Numbered from the stretch's first letter, positions 7,268 through 14,205 are shown. The stretch is 21,703 nucleotides of DNA from a virus (IMGVR_UViG_3300036900_000394:1-21703); one strand, 5' to 3'. The notes: a model not told the origin generated them from the sequence alone. A program made the numbers and translations.

Positions 7268-7567
7268 CTAGACTTGCTCGCTCGAGCGTGTGCCGTGGCG
7301 ACGGCGCCCATTCGACGGAACGACCACTTCCTCCTCATCCATGTGACCGTTGGAACGGTCCTCCACCTCCTCGTCCTCCGCTTCGAAAAGCGGGCCCATC
7401 GACACCGTGCCCTCCGCCAGATTGACGACCAGGTCCTCGCCCAGCTGGGAGAACAGCCAGTCGCTGGGAATGTCGTGTGCCTCCAGATTGAGGCGGACCA
7501 CCGTGCGCACATCGTCCGCGCGTGACGGCGTGCCGCGTACAGCGGCGAGCCGAGCCTTAAATTGCAT
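7268..7567 (-). CDS. Hypothetical acidic protein, 99 aa
   Basis: The product starts MQFKARLAAVRGTPSRADDV. It has a mixed alpha/beta middle (VVRLNLEAHDIPSDWLFSQ, LGEDLVVNLAEG) and an acidic C-terminal half (EAEDEEVEDR, MDEEEVV). No known domain recognised. The ATG at 7567 is preceded by AAGGA about 10 bases upstream, one of the clearer ribosome-binding sites in this operon. The replication gene starts 13 bases after its stop, so the pair is probably co-expressed. Confidence 0.65.
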   Translation of the reverse strand: MQFKARLAAVRGTPSRADDVRTVVRLNLEAHDIPSDWLFSQLGEDLVVNLAEGTVSMGPLFEAEDEEVEDRSNGHMDEEEVVVPSNGRRRHGTRSSEQV

Positions 7568-7569
7568 CG

Positions 7570-7830
7570 CTATCGATTCCTTTCTAGGCGATCCCGACAG
7601 GTTCTCCAGTGAGACGTCGCCGTGCGCGTGCCGTCAGGCTTGATGTCGAAGGGACAGCGTCGATTGTTGGCGCGGGTGAAGCCCCACCAGATTGGCGCCC
7701 CACAGCCCGTCTGAGCGCAGCGCCGGGTCGGCGCCGAGCTGGCCAGCAGGATCTGGTGGGCGTCGTTCGGATAGATCCGCCACGCGTACTCTCGCTCGGT
7801 CTCGCCCTCAAGTGCTGGCGGCTTTGGCAC
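7570..7830 (-). CDS. Small putative zinc-binding protein, 86 aa
   Basis: The product has CAQTGCGAPIWW near the middle and a later RRCPF and HWRTCRDR, so cysteines and a histidine are spaced as in a small metal-binding fold. AYAWRIYP-like aromatic residues lie in the N-terminal half (YAWRIYPNDAHQ). The GTG start at 7830 has AGAGGG six bases upstream and overlaps the upstream gene by 23 bases. Similar small Cys/His proteins recur in this operon; the function is unknown. Confidence 0.65.
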   Translation of the reverse strand: MPKPPALEGETEREYAWRIYPNDAHQILLASSAPTRRCAQTGCGAPIWWGFTRANNRRCPFDIKPDGTRTATSHWRTCRDRLERNR

Positions 7831-8056
7831 GCTCGGCCCTCTGTTTTCTCCACAAACGGATCAGTTCCGGGTCGCTGTCGCGCATGAGCTCCTCGAGCGT
7901 CTCGAAGCTGACCACCTCCATGTCGGTGAGTTGCTTGACGCCATTGACGCTGCGCACGCCGTTCCACACGCCGAAGCGGTCCGTCGGCGCGGTCGTCGCC
8001 GTCAACGGCAGATGCTCCAGGTCCTCGTGCAGCTCGACCAGCCACCATCGGCTCAT
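7808..8056 (-). CDS. Hypothetical protein, 82 aa
   Basis: The product starts MSRWWLVELHEDLEHLPL at an ATG that overlaps the upstream stop as ATGA. A longer frame to 8176 is open but is out of phase with the real upstream gene. The protein contains GVWNGVRSVNGVKQL followed by a basic helix (IRLWRKQRAERAKAA). No domain recognised. Confidence 0.62.
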   Translation of the reverse strand: MSRWWLVELHEDLEHLPLTATTAPTDRFGVWNGVRSVNGVKQLTDMEVVSFETLEELMRDSDPELIRLWRKQRAERAKAAST

Positions 8057-8292
8057 TGACGGTACGTGCTCAGGTAGGAGTCGGGCAGCGTCTGGGTGAG
8101 CTGCTGCGCATTGAAGGATTGCGCGCCGGCCACCGTCGGCAGGACCTGCGTCGTCATGCCGAGGTTGTGCTGCCAATATGCGTTCGCGTTGCCCTGCCGT
8201 GGCAGCCCGCTAGTCTCCAGCAGTTGCTGGAACGCGGGCACCAGATCGGGCACCGGCGATGGTTTGACAAGCTCATCCACGGGCGCGCTCAC
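8053..8292 (-). CDS. Hypothetical protein, 79 aa
   Basis: A Pro/Val-rich start (SAPVDELVKPSPVPDLVP) is followed by a Gln/Asn-rich, aromatic C-terminal half (NANAYWQHNLGMTTQ, ending STYRQ). The GTG start at 8292 overlaps the upstream stop as GTGA and the end overlaps the next ATG, so it lies within a tightly coupled chain just after the recombination genes. No function recognised. Confidence 0.58.
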   Translation of the reverse strand: MSAPVDELVKPSPVPDLVPAFQQLLETSGLPRQGNANAYWQHNLGMTTQVLPTVAGAQSFNAQQLTQTLPDSYLSTYRQ

Positions 8293-8495
8293 GCGAAAGG
8301 GCGCACGAGGACCTCGAGCCGCGAGCGGTCGACCTCCTTCAATTCGCCGTTGGAGTCCAACACCGCACTGATCGCGGCGGAATGGGCGTCGCGGGCGATC
8401 ACGGCCTTCGGACCGAAGATCAGCTCCTGGCCGATGCCATCCTCCGCGGCCTTCTTCGTCGGGTTCTGCAGGATCGCGACTTCGAACAACGGCAT
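8289..8495 (-). CDS. Hypothetical protein, 68 aa
   Basis: The product starts MPLFEVAILQNPTKKAAEDG and alternates strands and short helices (ELIFGPKAVIARDAHSAAI, RSRLEVLVRPFA). Phage proteins of this style (short, beta-rich, with a GPKAVIARD-like strand) are often found beside replication or recombination genes, but I cannot assign a family. The ATG shares one base with the RecT stop (TGATG). Confidence 0.6.
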   Translation of the reverse strand: MPLFEVAILQNPTKKAAEDGIGQELIFGPKAVIARDAHSAAISAVLDSNGELKEVDRSRLEVLVRPFA

Positions 8496-9514
8496 CAGAT
8501 CACCCCTTCCTTCACGATTCCGGCCTCTGCATCGCGCACACGCCGCTCGAGGTCCTCGACCGCGGCGAGGGCGTCAGCATCACTCACCGACTGACTGATG
8601 GGCTCGTACTCGACGCCCAGGTCGCGCGCCTTCCCCGTCAGCAGTCCCCAGCGCTCCCGCAATTGCGCGCGGTTGAGCTGCGCGACCGTCTCGTCTCGCG
8701 CCTGGGCCGCGGCGTGCGCCTGCTCGACGATCGCCGCGGCACGGGGGTCCTGCACGACTTCGCCAGTGCGCGTGTCCACCGCGTAGACGCTCTCGCCGAG
8801 CATCCGGGTGTAGTCATCAGCTCGGGCCGCTGTCTCGCGTTCTGACGGACGTTCGACCACGACTGGGCCCGTCGGTTGCTCGCCCTCGTCGACATCCGCG
8901 AGCCCGCCCGTCTCGGACGGGAACGCGCGCCGCAACGCCTGGCGTTCAGCGGCAATCGCCAGCATGCTGCGCGGTCGCGCGCGCCACATTCGACCGCGTG
9001 GTCCGACACCCGGATAGCACTCATCCATGAACGCGACGCCCTCGAATGCGCCAACGCGCGAGCCATTGTTGGCAAACACCGTGACGACGCATTTCGCTGG
9101 CACGGGCTTGGTCGCACCGCGATCGTCGACGCGCATGTCATAGACGTCGGAGAAGCGTGGCTCACCCGCGCCGACATACCGCCCGGTCTTGACCGCGATG
9201 GTGCGCAGTCCGTCAATCCCGATATGCAGCGACGGACCGCTGCTCTCGCCCCCAAAACGCTCGTAATAGACCTGTTTGAGGAGCGGGTCGAGCCCACGGC
9301 GACGCACCGTGGCGATGAGCGTGATGAGCTCCTCCATCGACGAGCACTCTTTGAAGGTGGTTGAGGCCAGCAGCACCAGCTCCGGCTCGTCGATGCCCGC
9401 CAGCTCCAGCGCACGGTTGAGATCCATGCTCGAGGTGGCCGGCGGCAGGTCGCCAAACTGACGCATGCCCGAGGTTTTATCCAGCGGTCGGCGTTGTTCA
9501 AGAGCTCGTGTCAT
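8495..9514 (-). CDS. recT: RecT/Bet-family single-strand annealing protein
   Basis: The product has 339 residues. The core (about 40-200) matches Bet/RecT proteins: LVLLASTTFKECSSMEELI, RRRGLDPLLKQVYYERFGG, LHIGIDGLRTIAVKTGRYVG, CVVTVFANNGSRVGAFEG and then MLAIAAERQALRRAFP. These proteins anneal complementary single strands in phage recombination and concatemer formation. The C-terminal 130 residues are acidic and helical, as is usual for contacts with host SSB or replication proteins. The start at 9514 overlaps the exonuclease stop as ATGA; an upstream extension to 9580 has no support. Resection partners could be the neighbouring DEDDh exonuclease or the VRR-NUC protein further up the operon. 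Confidence 0.88.
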   Translation of the reverse strand: MTRALEQRRPLDKTSGMRQFGDLPPATSSMDLNRALELAGIDEPELVLLASTTFKECSSMEELITLIATVRRRGLDPLLKQVYYERFGGESSGPSLHIGIDGLRTIAVKTGRYVGAGEPRFSDVYDMRVDDRGATKPVPAKCVVTVFANNGSRVGAFEGVAFMDECYPGVGPRGRMWRARPRSMLAIAAERQALRRAFPSETGGLADVDEGEQPTGPVVVERPSERETAARADDYTRMLGESVYAVDTRTGEVVQDPRAAAIVEQAHAAAQARDETVAQLNRAQLRERWGLLTGKARDLGVEYEPISQSVSDADALAAVEDLERRVRDAEAGIVKEGVI

Positions 9515-10053
9515 GTGGTGAAACCTCCGTCGAGCACCAATTTGTAGTGAGCCAGGAACTCCCACGCCTGGCGGTTCCACTTCGCGTCGGCGAGCGCGTG
9601 GTGCTCGCCTTTGCCTAGTTCGGGCAGCGGCGGATTGCCGAGATCGTCAGCCCATTGCTTGATGTCGCGGCAGTACATCGGCCAGCCCTTCGGCAGGTCG
9701 ACCATGGAGCCGAATAGCTGGCACAGCACCACCCAGTCGTAGTCGGCGTAGTAGCCCCAGAACTCGGGCTTGCCGTGCATCTCGCGGTCGCAGAACAACT
9801 GGACTGCCAGAGCAATCGCACTTCGAAAGGCGGCCGGGCAGCTCGGCAGCTCGACGCGGTGGTTGACATGGCCGACGCAAATCAACTGCCGGATGACGTG
9901 CTCGCGCACCCAATCGTTGGCCTTCGAAAGGTCGGCGCTAGCGTTCTCGGCGTAGAACTCGCGGCCGTCCTCGGCCACGATGCCGATGCTCAGCAACTCA
10001 ATCGGACGATCGGGCCCGGATTCGATAAACTCGGTGTCCAGCCAGTAGCGCAT
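9511..10053 (-). CDS. DEDDh 3'-5' exonuclease (Rv2179c-like, DUF5051 type)
   Basis: The product has 180 residues. Exo I is RYWLDTEFIE with D6 and E8; a central acidic residue lies in YYADYDW (about D104); and the last motif HHALADAKWN gives H151/H152 and D156, the DEDDh set. It is close to the compact Rv2179c-like 3'-5' exoribonucleases common in actinophages and their hosts. It likely trims RNA or single-stranded DNA. It is chained to the lysozyme-like gene by TGATG and to recT by ATGA, so a supporting role in recombination is reasonable but not shown. The frame continues far upstream, but that region is a shadow of the previous gene. Confidence 0.82.
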   Translation of the reverse strand: MRYWLDTEFIESGPDRPIELLSIGIVAEDGREFYAENASADLSKANDWVREHVIRQLICVGHVNHRVELPSCPAAFRSAIALAVQLFCDREMHGKPEFWGYYADYDWVVLCQLFGSMVDLPKGWPMYCRDIKQWADDLGNPPLPELGKGEHHALADAKWNRQAWEFLAHYKLVLDGGFTT

Positions 10054-10550
10054 CAGCAGAGCCCTGCCGCGACGACAGCGAACTCGCGGGCGCGCCCGGC
10101 CGACAGCATCCAGCCGACGGCGGCGCGATTGGCCGACGGATCGAACACCGACAGTCCGGCGCGGCCCTGGGGTGTGGACCTCCAGGTAGAGGCCAAGAAT
10201 TGGCCCAACCCCGCCGCGCCGGACCGCGGATTCACAGCACGCGCATCGCCGCGGCTTTCGTAGTGGATGATGCAGTCCACGCGGGGACTTGACTGGCTGG
10301 TATATGACTGGCCAGGGAAGTTTGCGTGTGCTGGCGGTGGATCCAACTCGCCGGGCGTCGTCTGGAGGTAGGTCCAGGGGTCGACGCCAGTGCTGGCCAC
10401 CGCCCCGGCCAACGCTACGGGATCTTTGTGCGCTGCCGTCGCGGCGGCGAGCACCTCGGCGTTGACGTCGTCGGCATGACTGGCGATCACCGCGGTCGCC
10501 AGTAGGAAGCCGCACGCCAGGCCGCCCACGAACATCATGGCGCGCGCCAT
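10053..10550 (-). CDS. SLT/Rpf-like transglycosylase with N-terminal membrane anchor or signal
   Basis: The product has 165 residues. Residues 5-24 are hydrophobic (MFVGGLACGFLLATAVIA), a signal peptide or anchor. The C-terminal half (about 90-165) is a lysozyme-like fold: CIIHYESRGD with catalytic-type E98, NPRSGAAGLGQF, STWR, and a conserved tail NRAAVGWMLSAGR, as in resuscitation-promoting-factor and SLT domains. It should cleave peptidoglycan glycan strands outside the membrane. The location is odd: the early operon between a Cys-rich protein and an exonuclease, far from the lysis region. The ATG at 10550 overlaps the upstream stop as ATGA; MMFVGG at 10538 is an alternative. Confidence 0.8.
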   Translation of the reverse strand: MARAMMFVGGLACGFLLATAVIASHADDVNAEVLAAATAAHKDPVALAGAVASTGVDPWTYLQTTPGELDPPPAHANFPGQSYTSQSSPRVDCIIHYESRGDARAVNPRSGAAGLGQFLASTWRSTPQGRAGLSVFDPSANRAAVGWMLSAGRAREFAVVAAGLC

Positions 10551-10768
10551 CAGACCGCAACCTCGACTGAGACGGCACCCTCGAGCGGGCACGCGACGCA
10601 TGGCTCCGGGTCAGCACAGTCACACGGGCGGTACTGCACGTGAGCGCACTCCCCGTCGGCACCCTTATCGTCATCGCATGGGAGCGAGTCGGCGATCGAC
10701 TTGTGCTCCGGGCACACGTGGCAGATCACCTCGGGCTTGCCGTCGAACAGCACATGTTTGAGCCGCAT
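10550..10768 (-). CDS. Small cysteine-rich protein, 72 aa
   Basis: The product starts MRLKHVLFDGKPEVICHVC and contains eight cysteines and several histidines (CHVCPEHK, CAHVQYRPCDC, CVACP), so it very probably binds zinc, perhaps two ions. The upstream stop shares a base with the ATG (TGATG), and the long open frame above is a shadow. No family assigned. Confidence 0.68.
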   Translation of the reverse strand: MRLKHVLFDGKPEVICHVCPEHKSIADSLPCDDDKGADGECAHVQYRPCDCADPEPCVACPLEGAVSVEVAV

Positions 10769-11199
10769 CAGATCACCGACAGCGGGCGCTGGTCGTCGAA
10801 CTCGACGTTGGCGGTCAGTGGTCCCCGCGTCCGCACGGCCTTGCGCGCCATACATGGCGGGCACACGCCACAGTCGACGGGGATCCACAGATCGGGACGA
10901 TTGCGGTCGAATGTCCGACGCCCCGGCGAGTAGCAGGGCATCGCGCTCGGAATGTCGGGCACGCCGCACGACTCGAGGACCTCGAGCGGCCCGCCGGCGA
11001 TGTCGACCGCATCCGCCTGATGCCACCAATCGGGGATCTGGGCGAGCTCGTCGTCGCGCACCGCGCGGTGCATGCACAGCGTGATGCACATCCGAAAGAC
11101 CCGCTCGCGACTCGGGTTGCCAGCGCCTTCGAGGACCTGGTCGAGCAACCGCCTCGCGTGCCGCATCTGCCGCGGGGTCCACACGTTGGACGAGATCAC
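10768..11199 (-). CDS. Hypothetical protein with C-terminal CxxC motif, 143 aa or longer
   Basis: From a GTG at 11199 the product begins MISSNVWTPRQMRHARRLLD, continues through CITLCMHRAVRDDELAQIP and PDWWHQADAVDIAGGPLEVL, and ends with VDCGVCPPCMAR, a likely metal site. The real N-terminus may be upstream: the same frame continues back to 11265 with plausible coding sequence (GEPVWLASVSLRNRRG) but no ATG, GTG or TTG, and is stopped by a TGA at 11266-11268. Beyond that TGA the same frame carries the 45-residue gene at 11403. The gene may be two genes, an unusual start, or one gene broken by a nonsense change. Confidence 0.6.
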   Translation of the reverse strand: MISSNVWTPRQMRHARRLLDQVLEGAGNPSRERVFRMCITLCMHRAVRDDELAQIPDWWHQADAVDIAGGPLEVLESCGVPDIPSAMPCYSPGRRTFDRNRPDLWIPVDCGVCPPCMARKAVRTRGPLTANVEFDDQRPLSVI

Positions 11200-11265
11200 C
11201 TCGCCGCGGCGATTGCGCAGCGAGACGGATGCGAGCCAGACCGGCTCGCCGCCAAAGGCGTCGTT

Positions 11266-11403
11266 TCAACGGTTGACCGTCAGGCCGAGCCTGGCGTCCT
11301 CATTCGTCGGACTGACGTAATCCTGGAAGTGCTCGCCCTGCACCTGGTGGGCCCGAGCGGAGGGCGCCGCCATGGCCTGCTGTTGCAGCTTCGTCCACGT
11401 CAC
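11266..11403 (-). CDS. Small ORF, 45 aa, in frame with the following gene
   Basis: GTG at 11403 overlaps the preceding stop as GTGA, and the product runs MTWTKLQQQAMAAPSARAHQ to a TGA at 11266-11268. It ends DARLGLTVNR and the frame reads on as NDAFGGEPVWLAS into the next coding region without a shift. That makes it either a real small gene or the 5' part of one gene interrupted by TGA. TGA serves as the normal stop for most genes here, so general recoding is not indicated. Confidence 0.5.
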   Translation of the reverse strand: MTWTKLQQQAMAAPSARAHQVQGEHFQDYVSPTNEDARLGLTVNR

Positions 11404-11861
11404 AGCGGCAGATCCTCGTCGTCGTCGGGCTCATCGTCGGCGTTGTCATCGGTCGAGGCGCCAACGCCCGCGAGCTCACGCTGGCGCTGGTACTCCGCCT
11501 CGCGCTCCTTGCGCTCTTCCTCATACTTGGCGCGGCGCTCGTCTTCCGCACGCTTGCGCCGCTCGAGCATCGCCTCCTCGCAGGCCGGGTGGCGATAGTC
11601 GTCTTCGTCCCCGAGCGGCTGCTTGCACTCCGCGCACTGCCGCGCCGGCGGGTTCGCTTTGCGGCGAATGGCCAGCGTGCGCGAGTTGCTCAGTTCGTGG
11701 AAGAGCTGCACGCGCGCCTGCCAGAGCAGTTTCTGCGTGCAGTCGAGCGCATCGTCCTCGGCGCCCAGCTCTGCCGTGTACTCCACCTCGGCGCGCTCGG
11801 AGCCGTAGTCGTTGTCGCCGAGGCGTTGCTCGAGCGCAATGCTGATGCGGGTGACGCGCAC
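11400..11861 (-). CDS. Hypothetical phage protein with charged coiled-coil tail, 153 aa
   Basis: The N-terminal half is beta-rich (RVTRISIALEQRL, ERAEVEYTAELG), resembling a small protein found near phage recombination genes. A putative zinc site follows (CAECKQPLGDEDDYRHPAC). About 40 residues of Arg/Glu-rich coiled coil come next (ERRKRAEDERRAKYEEERK), and the end is strongly acidic. The GTG start shares a base with the upstream TAG (TAGTG). A longer frame to 12404 is a shadow. Function unknown; DNA binding at the beta-rich end is a guess. Confidence 0.65.
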   Translation of the reverse strand: MRVTRISIALEQRLGDNDYGSERAEVEYTAELGAEDDALDCTQKLLWQARVQLFHELSNSRTLAIRRKANPPARQCAECKQPLGDEDDYRHPACEEAMLERRKRAEDERRAKYEEERKEREAEYQRQRELAGVGASTDDNADDEPDDDEDLPL

Positions 11862-12316
11862 TAGCCCAGTCCCTCCAATCCATGTCGAAAGACGTGCTCG
11901 ACCTGGCGCCAGTCTTTCGGCCACCAGGTGAACACCTGAATCCCGCCGCGGCGCATCGACGGAATCGTGCGCTTCTGAAACTTGCTCAGCGTGCCGAACT
12001 TGCCCTTGAGCTCGGCGTCGAACGCCTCGCCAAATTCCTCGGACCAGAAGCGCCAGTCGGGCTGGCCGAGCGCTTCCGAGAAACCGTCCAACCGCGTGAG
12101 GTGCACGCTCTCCATGACGCCCTCGCTGTCGCGCAGGTGGACGCCGTTCCAACCCCAGAGCTTGGCGCGCGACTTCACCCAGCGCGTCCACTCGTCCTCG
12201 CCGACGATCGACTCGACGAGCAGGATCTGGGCACGCGTGAGTGTCTTCGCGGGCACGATGCGCACCGCCATCTGGCGCGCCTTCGGGTACGTCAGACCAC
12301 GGATGGCGAGGTTCAT
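11861..12316 (-). CDS. VRR-NUC-like nuclease, 151 aa
   Basis: The C-terminal half fits the VRR-NUC version of the PD-(D/E)xK fold: WGWNGVHLRDSEG, then PDW (P86, D87), DAELKGKFGTLSKFQ with E102, K104 and Q114, and the closing strand GGIQVFTWWPKDWRQVE. Phage VRR-NUC proteins are often Holliday-junction or structure-specific nucleases encoded among replication and recombination genes, as here. The N-terminal 50 residues look like a DNA-binding or adaptor region (ARQMAVRIVPAKTLTRAQ). The start overlaps the upstream stop as ATGA. PDW where PDL is usual is a small departure from the family pattern. Confidence 0.75.
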   Translation of the reverse strand: MNLAIRGLTYPKARQMAVRIVPAKTLTRAQILLVESIVGEDEWTRWVKSRAKLWGWNGVHLRDSEGVMESVHLTRLDGFSEALGQPDWRFWSEEFGEAFDAELKGKFGTLSKFQKRTIPSMRRGGIQVFTWWPKDWRQVEHVFRHGLEGLG

Positions 12317-12663
12317 GACCGCGAAGTCTCCTCAAGCAGAGGGAACACGTCGTCGATCGGGTACGGTGCGCTGCTGCCAGCGCCGACCACACCATCCAAG
12401 TCAAACGTGATCAACACGGTCCTCTCATCGTCATCCCAGAAAGCGTCGACGATGCCGTGGTGGTTGGGCGGCGGTTCGGTGCCAGTGGCGCGGCGCAGGA
12501 TCTCCCTTAACTGCGCCAATCCGGGGTCATTGACGTACACCCGGTCACCCACCTTGAGGGGCGCCTGCTCGCTCACGTCTTCGGTCGGCTCCGGCTCGCC
12601 GCCCAGGATGGTTTTGAGCGCGCGCTCAGCGCTGACGCCCAGGTGCGCGCCGTCGGCGGTCAT
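12313..12663 (-). CDS. Hypothetical protein with SH3-like barrel pattern, 116 aa
   Basis: The product starts MTADGAHLGVSAERALKTIL. An acidic linker leads to LKVGDRVYVNDP and then HHGIVDAFWDDDERTVLIT and FDLDG, the strand pattern of small SH3-like or KOW-like barrels that bind nucleic acid or protein. The start overlaps the upstream stop as ATGA. The fold assignment is by eye and weak. Confidence 0.58.
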   Translation of the reverse strand: MTADGAHLGVSAERALKTILGGEPEPTEDVSEQAPLKVGDRVYVNDPGLAQLREILRRATGTEPPPNHHGIVDAFWDDDERTVLITFDLDGVVGAGSSAPYPIDDVFPLLEETSRS

Positions 12664-12794
12664 CGTGGCCTCCAGAGCTTGCAGCGCTGGCACTGGCGCA
12701 ACAGGTCGCCGCGGCTGTCCCAGCGATGGGCGAACACACGACACACCATCTGCGCCAGCCACATGAAGTGGCGCTCATCGCTGACGGCGCTCAT
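12660..12794 (-). CDS. Very small zinc-ribbon-like protein, 44 aa
   Basis: The product starts MSAVSDERHFMWLAQMV and has CRVFAHRWD followed by CQRCKLWRPR at the C-terminus, so three cysteines and one or two histidines could hold one zinc. Both ends overlap neighbours (ATGA each), which supports real translation despite the length. Confidence 0.58.
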   Translation of the reverse strand: MSAVSDERHFMWLAQMVCRVFAHRWDSRGDLLRQCQRCKLWRPR

Positions 12795-12883
12795 CGGAGG
12801 TACCTGAACCACCTGGCGATGCCGAGCGCGAAGCACACGCTCGCGACCACCCACAGCACCAGGAGCCACGCCCACTCAGGCAT
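12791..12883 (-). CDS. Single-span membrane peptide, 30 aa
   Basis: MPEWAWLLVLWVVASVCFALG is almost entirely a transmembrane helix, with a short basic tail (IARWFRYLR) that should face the cytoplasm. The ATG shares one base with the upstream stop (TGATG) and the stop overlaps the next start. An early-operon membrane peptide could act in superinfection exclusion or membrane targeting; this is inference only. Confidence 0.55.
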   Translation of the reverse strand: MPEWAWLLVLWVVASVCFALGIARWFRYLR

Positions 12884-13176
12884 CAGCGATGCGTCCTTTC
12901 CTGCGCCGCGGCGAAGGCCGCCACGTCGGCCAGCGTGAAGCGCTTCGCCCACGCCGGCGTGAGCCCCAGCTCGACCATCTCGCCATGCAGCCACGTCTTG
13001 AGGGCCTCCTGTCCCATCCCGGACGCGGCTCGTCGTGCCGCACCGAGCATCAGCGCGGACATGCGCGCATCGAGGCAGGTTGGACACACGCCAGGCGCAG
13101 GATCGTCGGGGCCGAAGCTGAACTCGTCACCACCCTGGCGGCCGCAGTAGCGGCACGTCTCGATCGCCTGAGTCAT
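12883..13176 (-). CDS. Putative zinc-finger protein, 97 aa
   Basis: CRYCGRQGGDE near residue 8 and CPTCLDARM about 20 residues later form a C-x2-C ... C-x2-C zinc ribbon. The remaining 60 residues are helical (LMLGAARRAASGMGQEALK, TPAWAKRFTLADVAAF). It is likely a small DNA- or protein-binding regulator of the early region. The ATG overlaps the upstream stop as ATGA. Confidence 0.68.
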   Translation of the reverse strand: MTQAIETCRYCGRQGGDEFSFGPDDPAPGVCPTCLDARMSALMLGAARRAASGMGQEALKTWLHGEMVELGLTPAWAKRFTLADVAAFAAAQERTHR

Positions 13177-13436
13177 GCGTCCACCTCGCTCTTCCAGTAC
13201 GCGCTGGCTCCGTCTATCTCCCGTTCGACCTCATGGTCGGTGTACAGGGCGGCCAGCTCCTCCAGGCGCTGCACGATCTGGGTCAGGTTCAGCCCGAGAT
13301 GGGCGTTGGCGCGGATGGCATGCCACGAGCCGGCGTTCCAGGCCGCGGCCCAGACAGCGCTGGCGTCCTCCGACTCGCGCGGATGAGCCGCCAGCCAGGC
13401 GAAGTAGCGCCCGCGCGAGGCCTCGACGTCGGTCAT
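13173..13436 (-). CDS. Small hypothetical protein, paralogue of 17623-17895
   Basis: The product has 87 residues. SRGRYFAWLAAHP, ESEDASAVWAAAWNAG and a helical C-terminus align with the rightward gene at 17623, which reads PSGAYFAWRYYHP, EAEDPSAIWGAAWRAG. The family is short, Trp/Ala-rich and helical; I do not know its function. The two copies sit in different operons, one in the leftward early operon and one under the XRE/SWIM switch. The ATG shares one base with the upstream stop (TGATG). Confidence 0.66.
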   Translation of the reverse strand: MTDVEASRGRYFAWLAAHPRESEDASAVWAAAWNAGSWHAIRANAHLGLNLTQIVQRLEELAALYTDHEVEREIDGASAYWKSEVDA

Positions 13437-13615
13437 CAGGCGATCTCGGCCACCGTCTCGCGTCGATCGGCAATCGCGCGCTCGAGCAGGATCGTTGCCT
13501 GCTGGCGCCAGGATCGCCGTTCACCCGCCGCGATGCGCTCGATCGCCTTCCACACGCGGCGGTCCGCATAGATTAGTTTGGCTTCAAGTTGCTGTTGCGG
13601 CTCGGCCTCGCTCAT
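13436..13615 (-). CDS. Ribbon-helix-helix-like protein, 59 aa, first gene of the leftward early operon
   Basis: The product is MSEAEPQQQLEAKLIYADRR followed by VWKAIERIAAGERRSWRQQA and TILLERAIADRRETVAEIA. The strand (KLIYA), the first helix and the SWRQQATILLERAI helix resemble Arc/CopG-type repressors, which would suit an autoregulated operon head. The ATG at 13615 directly follows the conserved block CGCAGACTGGCG of a promoter-like element. No Shine-Dalgarno is obvious, so translation could be leaderless or rely on the short leader. Confidence 0.62.
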   Translation of the reverse strand: MSEAEPQQQLEAKLIYADRRVWKAIERIAAGERRSWRQQATILLERAIADRRETVAEIA

Positions 13616-13618
13616 GCC

Positions 13619-13671
13619 CGCCAGTCTGCGACGGACGAGCGTCCAACAAAAAGTGTAAGGATGGGTCCAAT
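13619..13671 (-). promoter_or_regulatory. Three-block promoter-like element, copy A, ahead of the early operon
   Basis: Read leftward the blocks are ATTGGACCCATC (13671-13660), CTTTTTGTTGGACGC (13653-13639) and CGCAGACTGGCG (13630-13619), followed three bases later by the ATG. The copy at 14977-15029 has the same three blocks with identical spacing (41 of 53 positions identical by my alignment). Conserved blocks with diverged spacers argue for function. The first block carries a -35-like TTGGAC. The position for a -10 holds GTTGGA or GTTAGA, not a TATAAT match. Confidence 0.6.
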
Positions 13672-13712
13672 CTTGGGCTGGCCTGGCTCTTGCCTCTCAA
13701 GGGCGTGATACG

Positions 13713-13997
13713 ATGAGCGACACATTAGTGCCACTTGAGACGGACACTAACGCACCTGTACTGACACCGCGACGCCCCGTCAGCATGACAGCGGTGCTCG
13801 TCCCCGGCTTACGAGCGATCCGCCTGGAGCGCGCACTGACCCAGGAAGAACTCGCCACGCGCGCGCGGGTCGGTCGCAAAACTGTCATGCGCGCCGAAGC
13901 GCTGCAAGAAATTCGCATCAGCAGCGTCCGCCGCCTCGCAGCTGCCCTGCGGGTCTCTCCAGCCCGCCTGCAACGCGTCCCTCCCGAGTCCCACTAG
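13713..13997 (+). CDS. XRE/Cro-type transcriptional regulator, 94 aa
   Basis: A helix-turn-helix lies at about residues 33-85: LRAIRLERALTQEELATRA, then VGRKTVMRAEALQEIRI and RRLAAALRVS. A 30-residue Thr/Pro-rich extension precedes it. The ATG at 13713 has AAGGG nine bases upstream. The gene faces away from the early operon, with 97 bases between start codons, so it probably controls that promoter region, in the manner of a Cro or C repressor. The short proline-containing end shows no dimerisation domain. Confidence 0.78.
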   Translation: MSDTLVPLETDTNAPVLTPRRPVSMTAVLVPGLRAIRLERALTQEELATRARVGRKTVMRAEALQEIRISSVRRLAAALRVSPARLQRVPPESH

Positions 13998-14065
13998 CGT
14001 CCTGCCGGCGTCCCACTCGCGCAAGGTTGCGTCCTTACTTTACAGTGCCTTCCTTAGACCGTAAC

Positions 14066-14096
14066 GTGACCCTTTCTTGGGCTTTTCATTAGACGC
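14066..14096 (+). promoter_or_regulatory. Partial third copy of the promoter-like element, ahead of the HTH/PAS-like gene
   Basis: GTGACCC, nine bases, then CTTTTCATTAGACGC matches blocks one and two of the elements at 13619-13671 and 14977-15029, with the same nine-base gap after GACCC. The third block is not present. It lies 110 bases ahead of the gene starting at 14206 and is oriented to read into it. The rest of 13998-14205 shows no gene. Confidence 0.48.
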
Positions 14097-14205
14097 AGGC
14101 ATCAGGCAGGGTTAGGAGACGAGGCCGCGTCGCTCTCCGACCGGCCCTGACAGCTAGTTCCGCGCGCCAGAGCTTTGGGCGCTCGAGCTTGGGGGTATTG
14201 GTTGA

